A stretch of 64,000 nucleotides of DNA from JAABRU01 sp041390465 (GCA_041390465.1 JAWKPW010000014.1:17237-81236); one strand, 5' to 3'. Positions 1 to 8,849 are shown, numbered from the stretch's first letter. Notes: generated by a model not told the origin, from the letters alone. Made by a program: numbers and translations.

Positions 1-1221
1 GTATTCCAGAGCGCTTCTCAGAGTCTGATCCAGGGTATGGATGGATTTTTCCCAGTTTTCCGGGCTGCACTCTGCGCTGATGTATCCGTATTCATAATAC
101 TTCATATAAAATCCTGAATCAACTGAGGCAGTTGTAAACGGTGTTTCCGGTTTGCGGAGCAGACTTTCCAGCCGGTTCTGAAGCAGTTGGCAGGCCATGT
201 CCCGCATGAGATATTTTTTCCGCAGCGCAGAGGAATCCGGTTCCGGCTGCGTCCGTTCCAGCACCTGAATGGTGATTTCCGTGTTCCCTTTTTCCGGTTC
301 ATGGTGGTAAAATGCGGCAATGCCGTTATGATCAATCAGCCCCGGATCCGGCTCTGCTTTCGCGGGCGCTCTGGATTTCAGAGGAGAAAAGCGCTCTGTG
401 ACAAGAGACCGGGCAGTTTCCGTATCCATATCCCCGACCATCACCAGAATCATTTTTTCCGGCCGGTACCAGGTGTCATAATAATCTTTCAGGTCATCTC
501 TTCCGGCTTTTTCCACCACTTCCTTTGTTCCAATGGGAAGACGCCGGGAAACCAGCGTATCCGGAAGTTCAAAGGCAATGGTTTTGACAAAGGTGCGGTA
601 ATCCGCAGAATCCCGCGTCCGCATTTCCGCAAGAATGACCCCGCGCTCCCGTTCCACTTCGGATTCCAGCAGCAGCGCGCTGTCTGCATAATCATGCATG
701 ACCAGCAGACCGTCTCTGATGCTCTGTGCATCCGATTTGGGCAGAAGCACATCATACACAGTTTCCCGGAAACCGGTGTGCGCATTGGCATCCGGCCCAA
801 AGTCCATGCCGATGCTCTGGAAATATTTCACCAGTTCACCGGGTTTGAAATTCTCTGATCCGTTGAAGAGCATATGCTCCAGAAAATGCGCCAGTCCCCG
901 CTGTTCCTCTGTTTCATGCAGGGAACCGGCCAGAATCCGCAGGTGCATGCTGACGCGATCTCTGGGCGTGCTGTTTTTCATCAGCACATAGCGCAGTCCA
1001 TTGTCCAGTTTGCCGAAAATCAGGGCAGGATCCGGCTGCAGATCACTGTTTTCATGGGGCCAGTCCTCGGAAACAGGAAAGGCTTTCTGCGTTCCGGCAT
1101 TTTTTGCATCCAGCCCCCTGCCGGACTCTCCCTGACCGGTGAACGAAGTGCAGGAAAAAGTAAAACTCACCGCAATAATTGCGAAAATTCCTGCCAGCCA
1201 TCTCAAATACTGTCTTTGCAT
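1..1221 (-). CDS. M16 family zinc peptidase lipoprotein (3' end beyond window)
   Basis: Insulinase/pitrilysin-family metallopeptidase, N-terminal 407 residues; the gene runs off the left edge. It opens with a lipoprotein-type signal (hydrophobic residues 9-22, then FSC with Cys24), so the product is probably anchored in the envelope. The inverted zinc motif HFLEH is at residues 112-116, inside the typical sequence RGLAHFLEHMLFNGS. A downstream Glu-rich stretch (SEVERERGVILAEM) supplies the distal zinc ligand usual in the family. The ATG at 1221 follows an AAAGGAG ribosome-binding site. The C-terminal inactive M16 half cannot be seen. Seen: motif, signal, frame. Inferred: periplasmic peptide or protein degradation. 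Confidence 0.9.
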   Translation of the reverse strand, partial: MQRQYLRWLAGIFAIIAVSFTFSCTSFTGQGESGRGLDAKNAGTQKAFPVSEDWPHENSDLQPDPALIFGKLDNGLRYVLMKNSTPRDRVSMHLRILAGSLHETEEQRGLAHFLEHMLFNGSENFKPGELVKYFQSIGMDFGPDANAHTGFRETVYDVLLPKSDAQSIRDGLLVMHDYADSALLLESEVERERGVILAEMRTRDSADYRTFVKTIAFELPDTLVSRRLPIGTKEVVEKAGRDDLKDYYDTWYRPEKMILVMVGDMDTETARSLVTERFSPLKSRAPAKAEPDPGLIDHNGIAAFYHHEPEKGNTEITIQVLERTQPEPDSSALRKKYLMRDMACQLLQNRLESLLRKPETPFTTASVDSGFYMKYYEYGYISAECSPENWEKSIHTLDQTLRSALEY

Positions 1222-1274
1222 GACAACTCCTTTTCTGTCTGAAAACCGAAAATTCTTTTTTTGAAAGAATGTCA

Positions 1275-1314
1275 ATCTGTTCAGATCGTTCCGCCCCGGA
1301 ATCCCTGAACAGAT
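1275..1314. other. Inverted repeat between two genes
   Basis: The arms ATCTGTTCAG and CTGAACAGAT are separated by about 20 bases. They lie downstream of the PNPOx gene and upstream of the M16 peptidase gene. The repeat could be a weak terminator or an operator. There is no U-tract, so the role is open. Confidence 0.35.
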
Positions 1315-1345
1315 CAGCAGATTTGACACACTGCCGGAATCTTTT

Positions 1346-1798
1346 TCATTCTTTCATGGAAATTTCCCGAACCTGCTGAAAACGGGAGACCGGATAATAA
1401 AAATCGGTTTCCACTTTCATCAGAACAGTGGCTGAAACATTGACAAAATCCTTGAGCCGGGGATGTTTGGACAGAAAAATCTTTTTCATCTCCTCTTTTT
1501 CATCCTCTCCGACCGGCGCAACCCTTCCGACTGCGGTTACGGCAATGGCATTTTCAAAATCTTCCGGCCGATTGCTCCGGCTGTCAATAAGCAGAGACAC
1601 ATGGGGATTTTTTTCCATATTTTTGTATTTCCGGGTAAAACGGTCAGTAACAAAAAGCAGACATTTCAAGTCCTCTGTGCAGGAAAAAGCCACCAGACTG
1701 GTATAGGGAAATTCCCCGTCATCTGTTGCCAGCACCGCCAGCATCTGGGAAGCAAACAGTTGCCGGATCTTCTCTTTTTCTTCTGAAATCGGATTCAA
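1346..1798 (-). CDS. Pyridoxamine 5'-phosphate oxidase-like FMN-binding protein
   Basis: A 150-residue single-domain split-barrel flavoprotein of the PNPOx-related family. Typical elements are LAVLATDDGEFPYTSLVAF near the N terminus, TRKYKNMEKNPHVSLLID in the middle and AITAVGRV-like AIAVTAVGRVAPV. Such proteins bind FMN or F420, and their substrates are often unknown. The frame is open further upstream, to ATGs at 1840 and 1888, but neither has a good ribosome site. A perfect AAGGAGG lies five bases before the TTG at 1798, so TTG is taken as the start. The upstream open stretch holds a dispersed repeat copy. Function is assigned at family level only. Confidence 0.8.
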   Translation of the reverse strand: MNPISEEKEKIRQLFASQMLAVLATDDGEFPYTSLVAFSCTEDLKCLLFVTDRFTRKYKNMEKNPHVSLLIDSRSNRPEDFENAIAVTAVGRVAPVGEDEKEEMKKIFLSKHPRLKDFVNVSATVLMKVETDFYYPVSRFQQVREISMKE

Positions 1799-1890
1799 TC
1801 TGACCTCCTTTGCGGATACTGCTGAAAAAGAATTCGGCATAAACCCTGAGAATTTTGAAACTCCCTGGGATTTCAAAGTAATGCCCATTT

Positions 1891-1910
1891 ATTTTTCAGA
1901 TTTCATAATG
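1891..1910. repeat. Dispersed repeat D (ATTTTTCAGATTTCATAA)
   Basis: One of about seven copies of a short motif, TTTTTCAGATTTCATATAA or its complement, scattered between genes (near 5967, 6065, 12224, 32738, 37413 and 61794). This copy lies upstream of the PNPOx-like gene. Confidence 0.6.
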
Positions 1911-2055
1911 AAGTGCCCAAGCGAAATTTTACGGCGCGATTCAGGAAAAACATAAACAACACCCTGTGTCCTTTGCGCTTTGTGTTCTTTGTGGTTAAAA
2001 ACATATGACCGGGTACTTATGTTTCTTTTATACGTGAAAATTTATGCCTGTCTGC

Positions 2056-3000
2056 TTATACATGATTCCGCAGCCGAAGTTCCACCGGATGGGGATGCAG
2101 ATAATACTGATCTTTCAGATAGGGCTGTTCATATTTCCGGACAAAATGGTTCATCAGGGTTACGGGAACAATCAGGGGAATATGACCGCTGCGGTAAAGT
2201 TCCAGCAGTTCCAGTATTTCCTGTTTTTCCGGGGCCGAAAGCTGCTTTTTGAAATAGCCCATGATATGCTGCAGCACATTGATATGCTTGCGCGGCGTGG
2301 CTTTCAGGCGCAGGGCTTCGGCCATTGTGCGGATGTATTCCGCATAGGTTTCTTCCAGAGTTCCGGAAGTTTCGGCAACGATTTTTCCCATGATTCTGTA
2401 ATGTTCGGGGCTGTGTGCCATGACCAGAAGTTTGTGCCGGGTGTGAAATTCCACCAAAGCTCCCCGACTTTTCTTCTTCTGCACAAGTTCCCGGAGCCGT
2501 TTGAACACAAAAATGCTTTCAATGAAATTCTCCCGCAGATCCGCATCATTGAGACGTCCTTCCTCCTCCACCGGAAGCAGGGGAAATCTTTGGACAAAGG
2601 CTTTTGCAAAAATGCCTGTGCCGCTCTTCACCGGCTGGCCGCTGTCCTGATACACCTTTACCCGGTACAGACCGCTGCTGGGAGAATCTTTTTTGAAGAT
2701 GAACCCGCAGAGATCCTCTCTTTCCAGTTCATTAAGCCGCTTTTGAGCCCAGTCCCGCATCTGGTGCGTAAAATCTTTTTGGGTTTGCCTTGCAATCAGA
2801 CGGGGATTTTCCGGGGAACCGATCAGGCGCAGGGCTTCACGGGGAATGCCCAGACCGCATTCGCTTTCCGGACAGACCGGAACAAAATCCGCAAACTGCC
2901 CCAGAGTATCCCGGATAAAGTGATTGAGTTTATGTCCCCCGTCATATCTGACCTCATGCCCCAGCAGGCAGGCACTGACACCGAGTTTTATTTTTTCCAT
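2056..3000 (-). CDS. DUF523 and DUF1722 domain protein
   Basis: A 314-residue two-domain protein of unknown biochemical role. The N-terminal DUF523 part (residues 1-150) begins KLGVSACLLGHEVRYDGGHK and contains VPVCPESECGLGIPRE and KKDSPSSG, the conserved Cys-rich signatures. The C-terminal DUF1722 (YbgA-type) part (about 180-305) contains LVEFHTRHKLLVMAHS and HIMGYFKKQLSAPEKQ. The same fusion is widespread in proteobacteria. The gene ends just after a region rich in dispersed repeats and starts 22 bases downstream of the HDAC fusion gene, so the two are probably cotranscribed. Confidence 0.9.
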   Translation of the reverse strand: MEKIKLGVSACLLGHEVRYDGGHKLNHFIRDTLGQFADFVPVCPESECGLGIPREALRLIGSPENPRLIARQTQKDFTHQMRDWAQKRLNELEREDLCGFIFKKDSPSSGLYRVKVYQDSGQPVKSGTGIFAKAFVQRFPLLPVEEEGRLNDADLRENFIESIFVFKRLRELVQKKKSRGALVEFHTRHKLLVMAHSPEHYRIMGKIVAETSGTLEETYAEYIRTMAEALRLKATPRKHINVLQHIMGYFKKQLSAPEKQEILELLELYRSGHIPLIVPVTLMNHFVRKYEQPYLKDQYYLHPHPVELRLRNHV

Positions 3001-3021
3001 GAAAAACCTCTTTCCTCACGT

Positions 3022-5271
3022 TTATACAAAGGCTTTGCAGTAAACGGATTTTCCGTCTCCGGGCGCATAAAAATCCGTGAGAACCGTTTCCAGCCGGTAT
3101 CCGCAGCTTTCGTAAAAGGCACGGGTGGAGGCATACTGCTCCCGCTGGGAAGTGTCCACATACACCCGTGTTCCTCCGGCTTTGCGAATGCGTTTTTCCG
3201 CTTCCGCAAGAATCTGATGCCCCAGCCCCCGGCCCTGATAATCCGGATGCACAGCGATCCAGTAGAGATCAAAACTGGAAGCCGTGCAGGGAATCAGGCC
3301 GAAACACGCGTATCCGGCCAGACGTCCGTAATGATCGGCCAGCACAAATTCATATCCGCTGGCAGCTCCTTTGCCCAGTCTTTCGTCAACCAGTTCTGCC
3401 GCGATGAGAACCTCATCTGCATGGAAAAAACCGGTAATATCAACCAGTTTTCGGATTCTTTCCGTATCAGCAGGTTCAGGTTCCCAGCGGAATTTCACAC
3501 CCGGCACCAGTTTTTTCTCTTCCCGGCCGTTTTCCAGCCATTTCATGCTTCCCGCGACCAGCCCGTTGAAAAAGGACATGGCATTTCTGCCCAAAGTCTG
3601 GGTCCGGTATCCTCCTTCCTGAATGACCACTGTGGGCAGTCCCATTTCCCCGATCATTCTTCCGTTTGCCTCAAAATCCTTTGCTTTCAGAGACCATGTG
3701 CCTGTGGGATCCCCTTTGGCCGTGTCCAGTCCCAGAGCAAGAATGAGAAACTGGGGACGGAACTGCTCAATTCTTTGTATCGCGGTTTCCAAAGCCTTGC
3801 GGTATGCCGGGCCGTCCGCCTGTTCCGGCAAAGGCAGATTCAGGTTGAAACCTTCGCCTTCGCCCTCTCCCTGCTCTTCCTCAAATCCGCTGAAATAGGG
3901 ATACGCAAAAGAGGGATGGCCGTGAAGGGAAAGGGTCAGCACATCGGATCTGCGGTAAAAAATATCCTGCTGGCCATTGCCGTGATGATAATCCAGATCC
4001 AGAATCGCGACTCTGCCATAGGCACACAGATACTGCGCGGCAATCGCGTTGTTGTTGAAATAGCAGAATCCGCCAAAAGCCCTGCGCTCGGCATGGTGTC
4101 CGGGCGGACGCACCAGTGCATAGGAAATGCGTCTGCCGTCGAGAATCTCTTTCGCCGCAGTCAGCGCACAGTCCACGCCCCGCCGCGCGGCAGGCCAGGC
4201 ATTGGCATTGATGGGGGTAAAGGTGTCAATGCAGTAATATCCGGCAAGCACAGACGGCTCTTTGGGCGGACGGGTTTTGTTGCGGATGGGGAAAATATAG
4301 GGATACAGAGACTTGCCTTCGGGAACCTCGGCACACGCTCGTTTGAGATAACTGACATAATCCGCATCATGGACCGCGTGCATATGCTTGTCCGGAAAGG
4401 GCCGGGGCCTGAGGGTTTCAAACAGGCCGCTTTTGTCCAGTTCCGCAAGAATGCTCTTTACCCGCACCGGAGACTGCACATAGCCCCGCTCATGCACATG
4501 GTGGATGTCGTGCTTGTCATTGACAATCAGCGCGATCTGCTCTGCGGAGCTTCCCTCCACCGAATGCTTCACAGCCTGGGGTTTCACATAACGGAACTCC
4601 CGCAGCCGGATGGGATCATCCTGAAAGGAGCGCACCACTTTTTCCACATAATCCGGGGGGCAGTAAGCCGCGTATTTGCGCTCCAGAATGGCACGAACCA
4701 CTTTTCTGGCAAAATTCCGGCGCAGAGGCTGATCTCCAAGCCCGTCATACACCAGATGGGGCATGCAGATATCCCCTTCCTTTACCGGTGTTTCATATCC
4801 TGTGCCAATAACCGGTCTGGCCCCGTAACGCTCGTAAAAGCGCAGCCGCGCCCGGTTTTCTTTCAGGATCTCTTCTCCGGGGCATTCCTTCGCGTCATCC
4901 GGAAGGCATTCATAAAAAAGTCCTTTCACATGCAGCGCGGCAGCCTCCCGGCGCACCCGGTCATAGAGCGCACCGCCCAGTCCGCCTCCGGTTCTGCCTG
5001 ATGCCGTGGCAATCCAGTCCAGAAAGGCAAACTGAATTTCCGGTTCATGCAGGAGCATGGCAAAGCCTTTGACCCTGCCCCGCATACTTTCAGCCACAAA
5101 CAGCACGGGACGGAACCGCTGTTTGAAGGGATTGCGCAGTTTTTCCCCGATGCCCCTGATTTCCTCTTCTGCAACCGCGCTAAAACGGATGCGCATAATT
5201 TCCTGTATCTGCCGGAGAATCTCTTTGTTCACCGGCAGCACATCGTCATATATCCTTCGGATGCGAAGCAT
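3022..5271 (-). CDS. GNAT-histone deacetylase-GNAT fusion protein
   Basis: About 749 residues with three enzyme-like parts. The N-terminal 200 residues resemble a GNAT acetyltransferase (RTGGGLGGALYDRVRREA, then ENRARLRFYERYGARP). The central 350 residues are a class II histone-deacetylase/acetylpolyamine amidohydrolase fold: RPPGHHAER (about 388-396, the catalytic His pair), DLDYHHGNGQQD (425-436, zinc Asp and His) and LGLDTAKGDP (zinc Asp). The C-terminal 150 residues are a second, canonical GNAT domain with VHPDYQGRGLGHQIL (acetyl-CoA loop). The ATG at 5271 follows AGGA at proper spacing. An upstream in-frame TTG at 5340 lacks a ribosome site. Deacetylation and acetylation of small amines or proteins is inferred; the substrate is unknown. 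Confidence 0.88.
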   Translation of the reverse strand: MLRIRRIYDDVLPVNKEILRQIQEIMRIRFSAVAEEEIRGIGEKLRNPFKQRFRPVLFVAESMRGRVKGFAMLLHEPEIQFAFLDWIATASGRTGGGLGGALYDRVRREAAALHVKGLFYECLPDDAKECPGEEILKENRARLRFYERYGARPVIGTGYETPVKEGDICMPHLVYDGLGDQPLRRNFARKVVRAILERKYAAYCPPDYVEKVVRSFQDDPIRLREFRYVKPQAVKHSVEGSSAEQIALIVNDKHDIHHVHERGYVQSPVRVKSILAELDKSGLFETLRPRPFPDKHMHAVHDADYVSYLKRACAEVPEGKSLYPYIFPIRNKTRPPKEPSVLAGYYCIDTFTPINANAWPAARRGVDCALTAAKEILDGRRISYALVRPPGHHAERRAFGGFCYFNNNAIAAQYLCAYGRVAILDLDYHHGNGQQDIFYRRSDVLTLSLHGHPSFAYPYFSGFEEEQGEGEGEGFNLNLPLPEQADGPAYRKALETAIQRIEQFRPQFLILALGLDTAKGDPTGTWSLKAKDFEANGRMIGEMGLPTVVIQEGGYRTQTLGRNAMSFFNGLVAGSMKWLENGREEKKLVPGVKFRWEPEPADTERIRKLVDITGFFHADEVLIAAELVDERLGKGAASGYEFVLADHYGRLAGYACFGLIPCTASSFDLYWIAVHPDYQGRGLGHQILAEAEKRIRKAGGTRVYVDTSQREQYASTRAFYESCGYRLETVLTDFYAPGDGKSVYCKAFV

Positions 5272-5363
5272 GGTTTGTTCCTGAAACCTGTCAATGGAGT
5301 GACAGGCTGGTTGATGGTTTTCTGTATTCTCTTTTGCCAATCACGCATTTCATCTAAAATTGC

Positions 5364-5632
5364 AGTGACTGTGTTAAAAGTCAAGCACAATCCGGATTCC
5401 ATGCTTCATTTTTTGGCAGCCATGCTGTTTAAGGATCACAGGAATTTTTCTTATGCAGCCCGCAATGCCCATCATTTTATTTTTACCGCTCTCAGCCAGA
5501 CTGTGGTGATATGAAAGGATGCATCTGTAATGCAATTGCTGAAATAACCGTCCGGATACATCTGTCAATGAAGGTCTCCCCGCAGTGTCCCGTCCGGCGG
5601 CAGGCAGATGGAACACTGCGGCACAGACTTTC
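5364..5632 (-). mobile_element. Internally deleted IS110-family remnant
   Basis: Both ends match the full IS110 element at 40544-41669. The left part (AGTGACTGTGTTAAA, then an ATTCCATG segment) decodes on the minus strand to the transposase C terminus in decayed form (SGKNKMMGIAGCIRKIPVIL against SAGKIKMVAVTACMRKLLVL). The right part keeps the GTCCGGCGG hairpin and ends in CACAGACTTTC, like the other end of the full copy. Most of the transposase gene is missing. It lies just upstream of the HDAC fusion gene. Confidence 0.75.
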
Positions 5633-5800
5633 CGGGGTTCCGTGTGCATGTGAAAAAAACTGCTTCACTTAATTTTTGCATCGGTACGCTGTATCAGGTC
5701 AATGGCGAATTGATATAAGTTGGGACTTGCACAGTTGACTGTTTCGCATGATCTGATATATACTTTCCATATGAATCCGCCCAAATTGGGAGAAGATGAT

Positions 5801-5969
5801 TATACTGATCCAATTTTGGTTTTTTGCAGCCATGATTTTTGCTTTCTCTGCAGAATGTGCAGAAAAGCCGCTTTCGGCACAGAAATCTGCCGAAGCAGGG
5901 CACCAAAGGTACAGTTTCGGATTAAAGCAATTTCTGTGCCATAAAAAACCAAAATGGGATCAGCATATA
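5801..5969. mobile_element. MITE-like element with terminal inverted repeats
   Basis: About 170 bp bounded by imperfect inverted repeats of roughly 25 bp (TGATCCAATTTTGGTTTTTT on the left, AAAAAACCAAAATGGGATCA on the right), with TATA at both edges. Shorter inverted repeats (GGCACAGAAAT and ATTTCTGTGCC) lie inside. No credible gene is present. No second copy was noticed in this window. Confidence 0.5.
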
Positions 5970-6064
5970 TGAAATCTGAAAAAGATTTCAGCAAAAAATT
6001 TCCCGTTTTTCTCCCGCGAAGATGCAAAGCCACAAAGTTTCACGAAGGCTTACTGCCCAATTGG

Positions 6065-6084
6065 TTTTCAGATTTCATATTATA
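6065..6084. repeat. Dispersed repeat D copy
   Basis: TTTTCAGATTTCATATTATA, a copy of the short repeat described at 1891. An inverted copy (TATATGAAATCTGAAAAA) lies at 5967-5983, so the two face each other across 80 bases. Confidence 0.5.
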
Positions 6085-6166
6085 TCAATTTTTTGCCTGC
6101 CAGCCTCAGAGGGGCTTCAAACCCCCTCTCAAGGGCGGGGAGAAGGATATGTTTATTGGAGGATGC

Positions 6167-6493
6167 ATGCCGTTTCAAATTGCCTGGCTTTGCTTCAGTT
6201 ATGGACTCATGTTCGCCATCGGAGGTTTGCTGCTGGAAAATGGCAATATTTTTTGGAGCATGGTTTTTTTGATACTTTTTCCGCTTGTCAGAATCGCCAG
6301 ACGTTTTCAGGAGGGAAAAGGCTATTATATCATTGGTTATATGGGCGAAGTCGGCGGCGATATGCGCAGATCGGGCGGATTGATTGGCAGAAAAAACCGC
6401 CCTGCCGAGTTTCAGTTTTATCTTTTCATCGAGATACTGACTGCTGTTTTTCTTTTGATCAGTGTGATTGTGAAAATAAGCAAAATATCATAA
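6167..6493 (+). CDS. Small hypothetical membrane protein
   Basis: 108 residues, not recognised. Two hydrophobic helices lie near the N terminus (IAWLCFSYGLMFAIGGLLL and IFWSMVFLILFPLV). A soluble middle follows (FQEGKGYYIIGYMGEVGGDMRRSGG) and then a C-terminal helix (FYLFIEILTAVFLLISVIV). The frame opens at 5954, but the upstream part runs through repeat DNA. The ATG at 6167 follows GGAGG by four bases and is taken as the start. It stands alone, is followed by a strong hairpin with a T-run, and is likely monocistronic. Confidence 0.6.
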   Translation: MPFQIAWLCFSYGLMFAIGGLLLENGNIFWSMVFLILFPLVRIARRFQEGKGYYIIGYMGEVGGDMRRSGGLIGRKNRPAEFQFYLFIEILTAVFLLISVIVKISKIS

Positions 6494-6515
6494 ATTTTCG
6501 TGTGTAAAGTTTTGA

Positions 6516-6552
6516 GAAAAACCAGATTTTTCCGGAAAAATCCGGTTTTTTT
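6516..6552 (+). terminator. Rho-independent terminator-like hairpin (family C)
   Basis: AAAAACCAGATTTTTCC pairs with GGAAAAATCCGGTTTTT and is followed by T residues, 23 bases after the small membrane protein stop. Nearly identical hairpins occur at 11419, 38293 and 48897. Confidence 0.75.
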
Positions 6553-6609
6553 ATACCGTTACTTAAAACATTTCTGTTATGCTGCAGTCAACTTGGTATA
6601 AGTTAAATC

Positions 6610-6680
6610 AGCCGCGAATGACAAGAATCTGCACGAATTGAACAAACCATAATTCGTGTAAATTTGTGCAATTCGCGGCT
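6610..6680. other. 71-bp imperfect palindrome
   Basis: The outer arms AGCCGCGAAT and ATTCGCGGCT are perfect. Inner parts (CTGCACGAATT and AATTCGTGTAAATTTGTGCA) also pair. It lies in the 290-bp gap before the CoA-transferase, which otherwise holds only repeat A. Its function is unknown. Confidence 0.5.
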
Positions 6681-6752
6681 TTACCATCAAGTCTTCTGAA
6701 TAATGGTATATATCTGAAAATTTTCAGTTGGATACTTAACAGATTTCGGCAG

Positions 6753-6784
6753 GATTTGACAACTTTTCGGAACCTGTCAAATCT
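6753..6784. repeat. Dispersed hairpin repeat A
   Basis: GATTTGACAACTTTT, then CTGTCAAATCT: an imperfect copy of the interspersed hairpin also found at 11353, 14785, 22792, 24478 and 62755. Here it lies 60 bases upstream of the CoA-transferase start. Confidence 0.65.
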
Positions 6785-6845
6785 CAAATGAATTTCAATT
6801 CGCATTGATCATTAGTAAAAATAACAGAAAACCAAAGGAGGCCTC

Positions 6846-8849
6846 ATGAGCGAAACAGTGAAAAAACAGACAATGCAGCATCCCATGCTGTCTTCTCTTC
6901 CGCCCACCCGCATGAAAAAAGGCAAAGTGGTTTCCGCACAGGAGGCTGTGCGCCTTATCCGGGACGGAGACACAGTTGCCACAGGCGGATTTGTGGGAAT
7001 CGGTTTTGCCGAGGAGATTGCTGTCCGGCTGGAGGAATATTTTCTGGAAAACGGGCATCCCAGGAATTTGACCCTGATGTATGCGGCAGGGCAGGGAGAC
7101 GGAGCAGAAAGAGGGCTCAACCATTTCGCTCATGAAGGCCTGCTGAAACGGGTCATTGGCGGACACTGGGGCCTGACACCCAAACTCCAGAAAATGGCAA
7201 TGGAAGACAAAATTGAGGCATACAATCTGCCGCAGGGTGTTATTTCCCATATGTTCCGGGATATTGCCGCGCACAAACCCCGCACCCTCACCAGTGTGGG
7301 ACTGGGCACGTTTGTGGATCCCCGAAACGGAGGAGGAAAGATTAACAAAATCACAAAAGAAGAAATTGTGGAACTCATTTCCTTTGACGGAAAGGAATAC
7401 CTGGCCTATAAACCCTGCCCTGTCAATGTGGCCATTCTCCGGGGCACGACAGCGGATCTGGATGGCAATATCACCATGGAAAAAGAGGCGCTTACTCTGG
7501 AATCTCTGGCCCTTGCCACGGCAGCCAGAAATTCCGGAGGATTTGTCATTGTGCAGGTGGAGCGGATTGCGGATCGGGAAACCCTCAATCCCCGGCAGGT
7601 GAAGATTCCGGGCATTTTTGTGGACTGCATTGTGGTTTCCAAACCGGAACATCACTGGCAGACCTTTGCCGAGGTTTACAACCCGGCTTTCAGCAGTGAA
7701 ATCCGGGTTCCCATGCAGTACATTCCCGCAATGGAAATGAACGAGCGCAAGATCATTGCCCGCCGCGCGGCCTTTGAACTGCGGCCCAACAGTGTGGTCA
7801 ATCTGGGAATCGGAATGCCCGAAGGCATCGCGAATGTGGCAAATGAGGAAAAAATTCTGGAATTCATGACCCTGACAGCCGAACCCGGCGTCATTGGCGG
7901 ACTGCCGGCCGGGGGACTGAATTTCGGCGCGGGCAGCAACACGGATGCGATCATTGACCAGCCAAACCAGTTTGATTTTTATGACGGCGGAGGTCTGGAT
8001 GCGGCTTTTCTGGGACTGGCCCAGACCGACAGACAGGGAAATCTCAATGTCAGCAAATTCGGCCCCAAACTGGCAGGCGCAGGCGGATTCATCAATATCA
8101 GTCAGAATGCCCAGAAAGTGGTGTTTGTGGGAACCTTTACCGCTGGTGGGCTCAGGGTTTCTGTAAAAGACGAAAAACTCTGCATTGAACAGGAAGGAAA
8201 GGTGAAAAAATTTCTTGATCAGGTGGAGCATGTCACCTTCAGCGGAGCCTATGCAGTGAAAAAAGGGCAGCCGGTGCTTTATATTACGGAACGCTGTGTG
8301 TTCCGGCTTACGAAACATGGCATGGAACTGGTGGAAATTGCTCCCGGAGCTGATTTGGAAAAAGATATTTTGGCTCAGATGGCCTTTGCACCTGTGATTC
8401 GCAGACAGCCCCGTGTGATGGATGCGCGCATTTTTCGTTCCGAGGCAATGGGACTGAAGGAAGAGCTTCTGAATCTGTCTCTGGAAGAGCGGCTTATCTA
8501 CAATCCTGCGGAAAATATCTTCTATGTGAATTTTGAAAACTATCAGATCAGAAGCAGTGATGATGTGCGGGAAATTGAGGAAACAGTCGGAAAAATCCTT
8601 GCTCCCCTGGGCAGAAAGGTCTTTACCATTGTCAATTATGACAATTTCCTGATTTATCCGGAAATCATTGATGAATACACCACAATGGTCAAACGCCTGA
8701 TGGATACCTATTATACGGGCGTGACACGTTACACCACCAGCACCTTCCTGCGCATGAAACTGGGGGATGCGCTGGAAAAACGCAATGTCTCTCCGCATAT
8801 TTATGAAACCCGTGAGGAAGCCCGTCAGGCTTTGGAGAAAAGCGTATAA
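6846..8849 (+). CDS. Family I CoA-transferase (acyl-CoA:acetate/3-ketoacid) with C-terminal extension
   Basis: 667 residues. Moves CoA between short acyl-CoAs and carboxylic acids such as acetate, propionate or acetoacetate. The fused alpha (about 1-290) and beta (about 295-530) halves match the YdiF/propionate CoA-transferase layout. The catalytic-glutamate motif TAEPGVIGGLPAGGLNFGAG is in the beta half, and GFVGIGFAEEI and VNLGIGMPEGI are the glycine loops. Family members usually end near 530 residues; this one carries about 130 more (from VMDARIFRSEAMG to the end) that I do not recognise. AAAGGAGG precedes the ATG. Single gene, probably feeding carbon metabolism with the beta-oxidation genes elsewhere in the window. 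Confidence 0.9.
   Translation: MSETVKKQTMQHPMLSSLPPTRMKKGKVVSAQEAVRLIRDGDTVATGGFVGIGFAEEIAVRLEEYFLENGHPRNLTLMYAAGQGDGAERGLNHFAHEGLLKRVIGGHWGLTPKLQKMAMEDKIEAYNLPQGVISHMFRDIAAHKPRTLTSVGLGTFVDPRNGGGKINKITKEEIVELISFDGKEYLAYKPCPVNVAILRGTTADLDGNITMEKEALTLESLALATAARNSGGFVIVQVERIADRETLNPRQVKIPGIFVDCIVVSKPEHHWQTFAEVYNPAFSSEIRVPMQYIPAMEMNERKIIARRAAFELRPNSVVNLGIGMPEGIANVANEEKILEFMTLTAEPGVIGGLPAGGLNFGAGSNTDAIIDQPNQFDFYDGGGLDAAFLGLAQTDRQGNLNVSKFGPKLAGAGGFINISQNAQKVVFVGTFTAGGLRVSVKDEKLCIEQEGKVKKFLDQVEHVTFSGAYAVKKGQPVLYITERCVFRLTKHGMELVEIAPGADLEKDILAQMAFAPVIRRQPRVMDARIFRSEAMGLKEELLNLSLEERLIYNPAENIFYVNFENYQIRSSDDVREIEETVGKILAPLGRKVFTIVNYDNFLIYPEIIDEYTTMVKRLMDTYYTGVTRYTTSTFLRMKLGDALEKRNVSPHIYETREEARQALEKSV

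Noticed and set aside
2044..5001. A 985-residue open frame on the plus strand
   Set aside because: It lies opposite the DUF523-DUF1722 and HDAC fusion genes, which show clear domains. The antisense product has no recognisable motif and is a codon-bias shadow.
5694..6033. Small open frames around the MITE-like element
   Set aside because: They arise from inverted-repeat DNA and have no ribosome sites or motifs.
6795..8798. A 667-residue open frame on the minus strand
   Set aside because: Antisense to the CoA-transferase gene, whose motifs and ribosome site are clear.
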